5,697 nucleotides of DNA, taken from positions 1 through 5,697 of the forward strand of contig JAISEX010000237.1 in NCBI GenBank assembly GCA_031263875.1. Direction: 5' to 3'. Shown one piece after another: positions 1 to 5,627 of the stretch (position 1 is the first letter of the stretch; each line of letters starts with the position of its first letter). The notes under the pieces are model-generated. The model made no database searches. It was not told where the DNA came from and saw only the letters and a program-made list of their open reading frames with translations. Made by a program: the position numbers and the translations under genes. The DNA comes from Eubacteriales Family XIII. Incertae Sedis bacterium. GTDB lineage: Bacteria; Bacillota; Clostridia; Peptostreptococcales; Anaerovoracaceae.

Positions 1-23
1 TAAAACAGGCAAAGCCCTGCGCT

Positions 24-66
24 CCTCGATGTGCGAGGTACGACGGAGCTGAAGCTCCTGTACCTC
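24..66. other. Strong hairpin with a competing alternative stem
   Basis: GAGGTAC (35-41) pairs with GTACCTC (60-66). Inside, GGAGC (45-49) pairs with GCTCC (54-58) around a 4-base loop, with small bulges between the two stems. An alternative stem, CCTCG (24-28) with CGAGG (34-38), uses the same bases 35-38, so the two folds exclude each other. Reading leftward, a short imperfect stem (6-19) is followed by TTTTA at the window edge. No gene is seen here; this is part of the 284-base non-coding left end. Confidence 0.55.
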
Positions 67-86
67 TGCCACGGGATCGGAGGGGT

Positions 87-108
87 GCGGCAGCAGCCGC
101 GAAGCGGC
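87..108. other. GC-rich alternating hairpin pair
   Basis: GCGGC (87-91), GCCGC (96-100) and GCGGC (104-108) follow one another. The middle copy can pair with either side, giving loops of 4 or 3 bases. Together with the hairpin at 24-66 this makes the left end unusually rich in inverted repeats, as in REP-like or other interspersed non-coding repeats. I cannot name the family from this one copy. Confidence 0.45.
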
Positions 109-230
109 CGGAGCGAAAACGAAGCCCATGCAAACACCACGGAACGTGCAAGCCGCGGGACAGCGAACCGCCCCTTCCGCCCCGCGTTCTCCCGCAAAAT
201 CCGCCGCGCAAAGCACATCACCGCACCGCG

Positions 231-269
231 AAAAAAGCTAAGCGCGAACCGTCAAGCATTTCGCTTGAC
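231..269 (-). terminator. Possible operon terminator
   Basis: On the minus strand GTCAAGC (269-263) pairs perfectly with GCTTGAC (257-251) around a 5-base loop, 15 bases after the stop codon of the last hydrolase. A run of six T (236-231) follows, but 14 bases separate it from the stem, so the match to an intrinsic terminator is imperfect. Its position right after the last gene is what makes it plausible. Confidence 0.4.
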
Positions 270-284
270 ACGGCGCCTTACGCC

Positions 285-1919
285 CTATTCCGTCTCCCAC
301 GTCGTCCTTCCGCCGAGGACGGTTTTCAGAACGCGAATATCGTGGATCGTGTGATAATCCTCCGGCTTCGTTTCAAACACGTCGCGCTCCAAAAGGATGA
401 AATCCGCGAATTTGCCGGGAGTTATCGTCCCTTTGATATCTTCCTCAGAAGAACAGTAGGCCGCGTTGCGCGTGTACATGCTGACCGCGTCGTAGACGGA
501 AATCGCCTCCTCAATGGCGAGCCCTTCCTCCGGCGTTCCGTCGAGCCGCTTGCGCGTGACCCCGCACTCGATGCCGACAAAGGGCCGCGAGGGTTCGACG
601 GGCGCGTCCGAACTGCCCGTAATCAGCAGGCCCGCGTCGATAAATGATTTGAGCGGCGTAAAATATTTCATGCGTTCGGGGCCGAGCCGCTCCCGCATAA
701 ACCCGCCGTTCGAGTTGATGAAATTCGGCTGCATGTCGAGGATGACCGGCAGACGGCTCATTCGTTCGAGATGGCCCGGAGCGATAACGCAGGCGTGTAT
801 AATGCGCAGCCGCCGCAGGCCCGCAGACCGTAGCCGTTTCACGGGATCCGGCTCATCGCTTCCCGGATAGACCGCTTCCGCCGCGGTAATAAGCCGCTCC
901 ATCGACGCGTCGCCGATGGCGTGCACCGACGCTTCGAGACCCGCGTCGTACGCCTCCTTCAGCAGCGCAATCATCTCGCCCTCCGAATAGAATATATCGC
1001 CTTTTATATCCGGCGCGTCGGAATAGGGTTCGAGCATTGCCGCCGTGCGTCCGCCCAGCGCCCCGTCCATAAATATTTTTTTTGCGCCTGTTTTAACCAT
1101 GTCCGTACCGAAGCCCGTAAGCGGATTCAGTATCGTCGGAAGATACGTCGAATTGATAGTCACTCTTACGGGGAGCGCGCCCTCTTGTTCCAGCAGATGA
1201 TATTGATCGAAATATTCCAGCGGCGACGCGTTCGCCAGGCCGGAAATGCAGTGCAGCGTCGTCAGTCCGTATTCCGGATATTCCCCGATACCGTCGCGCA
1301 GTATCTGCAACCGGTACGCCTGATCCGCGTATTTTTCGTTGAACATGGGGGTAACGTATTTCGCGTACGCAGCCTCCCGCAGCATTCCGTTCGGCTCACC
1401 GTCGTCGAAGTAGGCCAAACTGTCGTCGTCCGGCGTCAGTTCCTTTGTCACGCCGAGAAGCTCCAGCGCCTTGCTGTTCGCCATCGTAAAGTGAAGGCAG
1501 TGGCTGAATATCAGTACCGGCCGTTCCGTCGTTATCCGGTCGACCTCGTAACGGTTCGGATAACGCTGCTCCGCGAGGTCGGACATGCTGATCCCGCCGC
1601 CGAAAAACCACTTATCCCCGCCGCCGTCGTGAGCCTTCATTATATCCACGAGCTCCGCGATATCCTTCGCGTCATTCAGAACGACGTTTTTCCTGTTATT
1701 ACAGTCCAAAAACGTATGGACATGCGTGTCGATAAACCCCGGCAGACCCATGCGGCCGCCGAGATCCTCCTGTTCCGCCGCCGGATAGCCAAGCGCTTCC
1801 TCGTCCGTTCCCGCGTAAACGATCTTGCCGTCACGAACCACGATGGCGCTGACCGTCTCTCCCGGCGCGTTCATCGTGTAGATCTTCCCGTTATAAAACA
1901 CCTTATCGGCGAATATCAT
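285..1919 (-). CDS. YtcJ-like metal-dependent amidohydrolase, second paralog, last gene of the operon
   Basis: A 544-residue cytoplasmic hydrolase, about 72% identical to the first gene's product and collinear with it without gaps to residue 510. The same landmarks are present: GFIDTHVHTF with H66 and H68, SHCLHF..ANSKAL (139-152), KKIFMDGALGGRTAAM (280-295), SVHAIGDAS (331-339), RIIHAC (372-377) and GSSDAP (435-440, Asp438). These are the metal ligands and catalytic positions of the YtcJ-type amidohydrolase fold, so the enzyme should be active, but its substrate cannot be read from sequence. It differs most from its paralog at residues 401-410 (one identity in ten) and across 441-470, near the C-terminal end of the barrel. 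The ATG at 1919 is chosen over an in-frame TTG at 1997: it follows AAGGAGGA by 6 bases and starts exactly where the paralog starts. The 120-base gap upstream has a hairpin and a direct repeat, so expression may be adjusted independently of the symporter. Confidence 0.93.
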   Translation of the reverse strand: MIFADKVFYNGKIYTMNAPGETVSAIVVRDGKIVYAGTDEEALGYPAAEQEDLGGRMGLPGFIDTHVHTFLDCNNRKNVVLNDAKDIAELVDIMKAHDGGGDKWFFGGGISMSDLAEQRYPNRYEVDRITTERPVLIFSHCLHFTMANSKALELLGVTKELTPDDDSLAYFDDGEPNGMLREAAYAKYVTPMFNEKYADQAYRLQILRDGIGEYPEYGLTTLHCISGLANASPLEYFDQYHLLEQEGALPVRVTINSTYLPTILNPLTGFGTDMVKTGAKKIFMDGALGGRTAAMLEPYSDAPDIKGDIFYSEGEMIALLKEAYDAGLEASVHAIGDASMERLITAAEAVYPGSDEPDPVKRLRSAGLRRLRIIHACVIAPGHLERMSRLPVILDMQPNFINSNGGFMRERLGPERMKYFTPLKSFIDAGLLITGSSDAPVEPSRPFVGIECGVTRKRLDGTPEEGLAIEEAISVYDAVSMYTRNAAYCSSEEDIKGTITPGKFADFILLERDVFETKPEDYHTIHDIRVLKTVLGGRTTWETE

Positions 1920-1925
1920 AACAGA

Positions 1926-1933
1926 TCCTCCTT
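1926..1933 (-). promoter_or_regulatory. Strong Shine-Dalgarno deciding the start of the last gene
   Basis: AAGGAGGA on the minus strand, 6 bases before the ATG at 1919. This is close to a perfect match to the anti-Shine-Dalgarno sequence and settles the start at 1919 rather than the TTG at 1997, which would add 26 residues that have no counterpart in the paralog. Confidence 0.88.
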
Positions 1934-1942
1934 CCAAACGGA

Positions 1943-1964
1943 ACGCCGGCAAAACCGCCGGCGT
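1943..1964 (-). other. Intercistronic hairpin before the last gene
   Basis: A perfect 8-bp stem, ACGCCGGC (1943-1950) with GCCGGCGT (1957-1964), around a 6-base loop. On the minus strand it is followed by TCCGTTTGG and then the Shine-Dalgarno site, with no T-run, so it is not a standard terminator. It lies 9 bases ahead of the ribosome site. It may protect the distal part of the mRNA from exonucleases, mark a processing site, or cause partial attenuation between symporter and hydrolase. Confidence 0.62.
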
Positions 1965-1981
1965 CCCTTCCATTACTGATT

Positions 1982-2012
1982 TTATACCGGTCGTCAATAC
2001 TATTATACCGGT
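1982..2012. repeat. Two 10-bp direct repeats spaced 21 bp
   Basis: TTATACCGGT occurs at 1982-1991 and again at 2003-2012, in the gap between the symporter and the last hydrolase. The 21-bp period is two turns of the helix, as expected for a protein bound twice on one face. Each copy contains the palindrome ACCGGT. On the minus strand the right copy overlaps a perfect TATAAT (2007-2002), though no good -35 lies upstream. This could be an operator at an internal promoter, or chance. Confidence 0.45.
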
Positions 2013-2039
2013 AATAATCGAAAATCCGATAGCTTACGC

Positions 2040-3641
2040 CTATGCGTTTACCTCCTCGGGAAGACGCGCGGGGCCGGGGCCGTCGAGCAGCTCGGGATGC
2101 TTCTCCCAGTTGCCGGGGCTCTTTTCCCATTCGTCCGGGAAGTAACCGTCTAATCTGCCGTGCTTGCCGGAATTCTTCGTCGCGAACCAGAAGATGGCCA
2201 TGCAAACGATGGATACCGGAAGTGAGGCATAGAGCGGCGCCGCCTGCACAATAGCGGGCAGGAACGGCAGCCAACCGAAGCTACCAGCGCCGTAGACGAC
2301 CAGTCCGAGGATCATCGTCGTGTAGATGCCCGGCTTCGTCGCTTTTCTCATAAACAGCGTACACATCATCGGTATGAAAAGACCGGCTGATGCGGCCGAA
2401 TACGCCGTCGTCAGCAGATTGATGATATCCGTCGCCCACAGGGTGATGGACAGAGTAGCGATACCGATGACGACCATGCTGATGCGGAAAAGCTTCAGCG
2501 ACGTCTTGTCGTCGAGCTTCTTGCCGCTTCTGCTTTCCATGATCGGCTCGATAACGTCCTTCGTGAGGCAGGTCGTCGAGCAGATAAGGCACGTAGAACT
2601 CGTGCTCATCGTTGCGGACAGAACGGCCGCAAGGAGCAGTCCTATGACACCGGTCGGCAGATAGGTCTGGATAAGCGCCGGCAATACCATATTCGGATCG
2701 CCTCCAAGCTCTGTGATTCTCTCAAGCACGTTCGGCAGGAACAACGCCGACATACCCATCATAACGACCAAGATCGATACGGGGATATAGAGGAACGGAA
2801 CCATAAAGAACGACTTGAACGCCTTGTCCGCGCTCGAAATCGACGACTGGTACTGGAACGCTGCCTGCGCCACGCCGCCGATAAGGATACACGGCAGAAT
2901 GATCGCGCCGATAATGTACGGCCATCCGAAGACACCGGGCGCACCGATATTCGTCATGAAGGACAAATCTACGCTCTTAGAAAGCGTCTCCCATACCGCG
3001 CCGAAACCGCCGCCGCCGAGCGCCTGCCCAGCCTTGCTGAATACGATAGGCGGCATAATGAACATCATGCCGATAAGGATCAGCGCCACCTGAATGACGT
3101 CGGTTATAACGATGGCTCTCAGGCCGCCGGCTGTACAATAGACAATAATAATTCCTGTCGAAACAAGCAAACTGACGACATAGCTCCAACCGAGCAGCAC
3201 CTGAATGACCGTCGCTGTCGCGATGATCTGAGCGCCGACAAACGCCATATAGCACACGGCGTTGATAAGGCCCGCATACAGCCGCGCGCCCGCGCCCCAG
3301 CGATAACCGAAGAACTGGCCTGCGGAACCGGTTCTCGTCCGGTACAGCGCCCGCCATATCTTCTTGATAATCGGAAGATATATGACGTACGTCATACCTT
3401 CCGAAAACGCGTACCAACCTCCGACAATACCGAACTGGTAACCCCAACTCGTGCCGCCGACCGAGCTCGATCCGCCCGCACTGTTCGCGGTCTTGCCGAT
3501 ACCGCCGAGGAACACGCCGAGCTTACGGCCCGCCAAAGCGGCGTCCTCACCGGATTTTACGTGCTTTTTCGCGACATAAAAACCTATTGCGATGAGCATC
3601 GCAAAATAAGCTACTATGATGATTACATCTATTATTGACAT
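2040..3641 (-). CDS. Sodium:solute symporter (SSS family, PutP/PanF-like)
   Basis: A 533-residue inner-membrane transporter of the SSS family, which uses the Na+ gradient to import small solutes such as amino acids, vitamins, sugars or carboxylates. The sequence shows about 13 hydrophobic segments (roughly 4-24, 46-68, 72-92, 122-150, 153-171, 176-200, 237-262, 281-303, 327-350, 386-406, 408-430, 438-461, 468-488) and a hydrophilic tail (490-533). Family landmarks are AGRKLG (37-42), GGLRAIVITDVIQ (172-184), and the TM8 region (336-363), whose MST (345-347) aligns with the MST of E. coli PutP, where the Ser and Thr bind Na+ at the Na2 site. The region corresponding to PutP GASDMS reads roughly GGSSS (56-60) and lacks the acid, as in many non-proline members, so proline is not implied. 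The ATG at 3641 has an AGGTGA site 8 bases upstream. It lies between two paralogous hydrolases, 32 bases after one and 120 before the other, which suggests it imports their substrate (inference). Confidence 0.93.
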   Translation of the reverse strand: MSIIDVIIIVAYFAMLIAIGFYVAKKHVKSGEDAALAGRKLGVFLGGIGKTANSAGGSSSVGGTSWGYQFGIVGGWYAFSEGMTYVIYLPIIKKIWRALYRTRTGSAGQFFGYRWGAGARLYAGLINAVCYMAFVGAQIIATATVIQVLLGWSYVVSLLVSTGIIIVYCTAGGLRAIVITDVIQVALILIGMMFIMPPIVFSKAGQALGGGGFGAVWETLSKSVDLSFMTNIGAPGVFGWPYIIGAIILPCILIGGVAQAAFQYQSSISSADKAFKSFFMVPFLYIPVSILVVMMGMSALFLPNVLERITELGGDPNMVLPALIQTYLPTGVIGLLLAAVLSATMSTSSTCLICSTTCLTKDVIEPIMESRSGKKLDDKTSLKLFRISMVVIGIATLSITLWATDIINLLTTAYSAASAGLFIPMMCTLFMRKATKPGIYTTMILGLVVYGAGSFGWLPFLPAIVQAAPLYASLPVSIVCMAIFWFATKNSGKHGRLDGYFPDEWEKSPGNWEKHPELLDGPGPARLPEEVNA

Positions 3642-3649
3642 TTCTTAAA

Positions 3650-3655
3650 TCACCT
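3650..3655 (-). promoter_or_regulatory. Shine-Dalgarno of the symporter gene
   Basis: AGGTGA on the minus strand, inside the purine-rich stretch GGAGAGAGGTGAT, with 8 bases to the ATG at 3641. It lies in the 32-base gap after the first hydrolase, which supports translation of the symporter from a shared transcript by its own ribosome site. Confidence 0.82.
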
Positions 3656-3673
3656 CTCTCCTACAGTTACATT

Positions 3674-5299
3674 CTAATTACTCCGATATGTGATATCACC
3701 TCCCAACACGGTCCTTAACACCTTAATTCCGCTTATCTCATTCGGCTTAACTCCGAAAATATCCCTGTCAAGCAGGATAAAATCGGCGTACTTGCCGATT
3801 GAAATCGTTCCCTTGACATTCTCCTCGCTTGAGCAGTATGCCGCGTTCTTCGTGTAGAGGGCGACCGCCTCATACACCGAAATCGCCTCCGACGCCGTCA
3901 GGCCCCCCTCAGGAAACCCATTTAAGTCCTGCCGCGTCACGGCGCATTGTATGCTGTTTAACGGAATAGGCGGATCCACCGGAGCGTCCGAGCCTCCCGT
4001 CAGTAATATGCCATTGTCGATAAAGGTCTTGAACGCCATCAGGCGTTTCATGCGGTCCGGCCCGAGCCGGTCTTCCGCGATATGCACGTCGGAATGGAGA
4101 AAACCGGGCTGGACGTCGAGGATCACGGGTAATTTCTTGATTCTCTCGACATGGCCGGGAGCGATCATGCAGGCATGTATAATGCGGAGCCGTCGGAGAC
4201 CCGCCGCCTCAAGCCGCTTGACTGGATCCGGTTCATCGCTCGGCGGATAGACCGCTTCGGCCGCGGTGAGAAGAACGTCCATCGACGCGTCGCCGATCGT
4301 GTGCGCGGACGCCTCAATGCCCGCGTCATACGCCTCCTTCAGCAGCGCCGTCAGTTCCTCGAGCGTATAGAGTATGTCGCCCTTCGTATTCGGATCGTCG
4401 GAATACGGCTCTATCATCGCGGCTGTGCGCCCGCCCAGCGAACCGTCCGTAAATATCTTCTTCGCGCCGACCTTTACCATATCCGTGCCAAACCCGGTCG
4501 GCGGATTCAGCGTTTCCGGCAGATACGCCGAATTGATCAGCACCCGCACGGGCAGCGCGCCCTCTTTTTCCAACTGGTAATATTGATCGAAATATTCCAT
4601 CGGCGGCGCGCCCGCAAGACTCGAAATGCAGTGCAGCGTCGTCAGCCCGTACTGCGGATAGAACCCGATGGTCTTTCGCAGAATGTCGAGCCGGTACTCC
4701 TGATCGGCGTACATCTCGTTAAAGGGCGCCGTCATAAATTTCGTGTAAGAGGCCTCGCGCAAAATGCCGTCCGGTTCGCCGTCCTCGAAATACGTAAGGC
4801 TTTCCTCGTTCGGCGTCGCTTCCTTCGAGATGCCGGCAAGCTCTAGCGCCTTGCTGTTCGCCATCATAAAGTGGAGGCAATGACTATACAATAAAACCGG
4901 TCTGTCCGTCGATATTTTATCGACTTCATACCGGTTCGGGTGACGTCCTTCCGCAAGGTCGGACATGCTGACGCCATAGCCGAACAGCCATCCTTTGCCG
5001 CCGTCATCGTGCGCCTTCATAATATCAACGATCCCCGCGATATCCTTCGCCTCATCGACCGTAATATTCAGCCTGCTGCCGCAGTCGATAAACGTGTGGA
5101 TATGCGTATCGTTAAATCCCGGCAAACCGACGCGGCCGCCGAGATCCTCGCTTTCCGCCGCCGGATACGCCAAAGCCTCCTCGTCCGTTCCCGCGTAAAC
5201 GATCTTGCCGTCGCGAACGACGATGGCGCTCACCGTTTCGCCGGGTTTATTCATCGTATAGATCCGTCCGTTGTAAAAAGTTTTATCAGCGTATAACAT
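3674..5299 (-). CDS. YtcJ-like metal-dependent amidohydrolase (amidohydrolase_3 type), first gene of the operon
   Basis: A 541-residue cytoplasmic hydrolase of the amidohydrolase superfamily, resembling the YtcJ/COG1574 group, whose members cleave C-N bonds in amides and related compounds. The substrate here is unknown. Seen in the sequence: an N-terminal beta-sandwich strand region (residues 1-60, with VVRDGKIVYAG), the metal motif GFNDTHIHTF with H66 and H68, the SHCLHF..ANSKAL segment (about 139-152), KKIFTDGSLGGRTAAM (280-295) carrying the conserved Lys/DG/LGGRTA signature, SAHTIGDAS (331-339) with H333, RIIHAC (372-377) with H375, and GGSDAP (435-440) with the catalytic-type Asp438. Length is normal for the family (about 530-550). 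No signal peptide or membrane segment is seen. The ATG at 5299 was chosen because the protein then aligns from residue 1 with its paralog downstream. The gene ends 32 bases before the symporter start, so the two are probably co-transcribed. An intrinsic terminator just upstream suggests control by attenuation. Family assignment is firm; function beyond that is not. Confidence 0.93.
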   Translation of the reverse strand: MLYADKTFYNGRIYTMNKPGETVSAIVVRDGKIVYAGTDEEALAYPAAESEDLGGRVGLPGFNDTHIHTFIDCGSRLNITVDEAKDIAGIVDIMKAHDDGGKGWLFGYGVSMSDLAEGRHPNRYEVDKISTDRPVLLYSHCLHFMMANSKALELAGISKEATPNEESLTYFEDGEPDGILREASYTKFMTAPFNEMYADQEYRLDILRKTIGFYPQYGLTTLHCISSLAGAPPMEYFDQYYQLEKEGALPVRVLINSAYLPETLNPPTGFGTDMVKVGAKKIFTDGSLGGRTAAMIEPYSDDPNTKGDILYTLEELTALLKEAYDAGIEASAHTIGDASMDVLLTAAEAVYPPSDEPDPVKRLEAAGLRRLRIIHACMIAPGHVERIKKLPVILDVQPGFLHSDVHIAEDRLGPDRMKRLMAFKTFIDNGILLTGGSDAPVDPPIPLNSIQCAVTRQDLNGFPEGGLTASEAISVYEAVALYTKNAAYCSSEENVKGTISIGKYADFILLDRDIFGVKPNEISGIKVLRTVLGGDITYRSN

Positions 5300-5311
5300 G
5301 GTAGATTACCG

Positions 5312-5318
5312 TCCTCTC
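5312..5318 (-). promoter_or_regulatory. Weak, distant Shine-Dalgarno of the first gene
   Basis: GAGAGGA on the minus strand is the only purine-rich match before the ATG at 5299, but its core lies 12 bases away, longer than the usual 5-9. The bases between (5300-5310) read GGTAATCTACC, which can close into a 4-bp stem (GGTA/TACC) with a 3-base loop. If formed, it would shorten the effective distance. Initiation may therefore be weaker here than at the two downstream genes. Confidence 0.5.
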
Positions 5319-5347
5319 GTCAATGTTCCTCATTCTCTTAATCACGC

Positions 5348-5383
5348 AAAAAACAGCCCCGCGGACATCACGCCGCTGAGCTG
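5348..5383 (-). terminator. Intrinsic terminator in the leader of the first gene (probable attenuator)
   Basis: Read on the minus strand, CAGCTC (5383-5378) pairs with GGGCTG (5359-5354, with one G-U). After an A/G mismatch, GCGG pairs with CCGC around an 8-base loop, and the stem is followed at once by six T (5353-5348). That is a standard rho-independent terminator. It ends 48 bases before the ATG of the first hydrolase. Too little space remains for a promoter between it and the gene, so it should act on transcripts headed into the operon rather than end an upstream gene. The alternative is a terminator for an unseen small transcript. Confidence 0.72.
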
Positions 5384-5465
5384 CCGGTATGGTCGTTCTC
5401 CGGTAAACACGATACGAAAAAACCGTACCCCGCTGATACCGAAGCGCTTACGCTATAATGGTCTG

Positions 5466-5477
5466 CCCCCCCCCCCC
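5466..5477. repeat. Homopolymer tract C12 (G12 on the operon's sense strand)
   Basis: Twelve uninterrupted C on the plus strand, well outside what chance gives in DNA of this composition. It lies about 167 bases upstream of the first hydrolase ATG in non-coding DNA. Such tracts slip during replication and in other bacteria act as phase-variable switches. On the minus strand a weak -10-like CATTAT (5460-5455) and a very weak -35 position (TATCCT, 5483-5478) would place the tract inside a 17-base spacer. It could equally be a neutral or miscounted run. Confidence 0.95.
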
Positions 5478-5531
5478 AGGATATGGGAGTTTGTTTCTCT
5501 GTCGTTCTGTTTTGCATATATCCCTTTTTAC

Positions 5532-5572
5532 GCGAATCTGCGGAGTTCGTGCACTTCCGTCACCCTGTTCGC
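5532..5572 (-). other. Nested hairpin in the operon leader
   Basis: An outer 5-bp stem (5532-5536 with 5568-5572, GCGAA/TTCGC) encloses an inner 6-bp stem (5541-5546 with 5553-5559, one bulged base at 5555) with a 6-base loop. It lies just downstream of the candidate start site near 5593, so it would sit near the 5' end of the operon mRNA. It could be part of a leader regulator or of an interspersed repeat. I do not recognise a known riboswitch class. Confidence 0.42.
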
Positions 5573-5599
5573 TTCGTTCAGATAAGATTTATTACTATA

Positions 5600-5627
5600 A
5601 GTATACTCCCAATAATTCCAATAGCAA
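5600..5627 (-). promoter_or_regulatory. Candidate sigma-70-type promoter for the operon
   Basis: On the minus strand, TTGCTA (5627-5622, 4 of 6 to TTGACA) is separated by 16 bases from TATACT (5605-5600, 5 of 6 to TATAAT). It lies in the A+T-rich stretch at the right end. A start near 5593 would give a leader of about 295 bases containing the hairpin at 5532-5572, the G12 tract and the terminator. A second overlapping pair (TTGGAA, 16 bases, TATAGT) is also possible. A+T-rich DNA gives chance matches, so confidence is modest. Confidence 0.4.

Noticed and set aside
31..354. A 107-codon plus-strand frame at the left end
   Set aside because: It runs into the 3' end of the last hydrolase, has no ribosome site that I can see, is Arg-rich, and passes through several hairpins.
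921..1979. A 352-codon open frame on the plus strand
   Set aside because: It is antisense to a well-conserved hydrolase, very rich in Arg and Val with no domain signature, and is explained by codon bias in the true gene.
1920..1997. N-terminal extension of the last hydrolase from a TTG at 1997
   Set aside because: It adds 26 residues absent from the paralog, runs through the hairpin and direct repeat, and the ATG at 1919 has an excellent ribosome site.
4151..4846. A 231-codon open frame on the plus strand
   Set aside because: It lies opposite the first hydrolase in the same relative frame as the previous case and has the same Arg-rich, featureless composition.
5411..5441. A second terminator-like site (T6 at 5422-5417 on the minus strand)
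   Set aside because: The nearest stem (CGCT/AGCG) is only 4 bp and lies 8 bases from the T-run, too weak to call.
5454..5459. A perfect TATAAT on the plus strand
   Set aside because: No -35 match lies 15-19 bases upstream and no plus-strand gene follows in the window; it could serve a gene beyond the right edge, but nothing here shows that.
5298..5585. A 95-codon plus-strand frame overlapping the start of the first hydrolase
   Set aside because: It passes through the terminator and the C12 tract (a Pro run), its start overlaps the hydrolase ATG on the other strand, and it has no recognisable domain.
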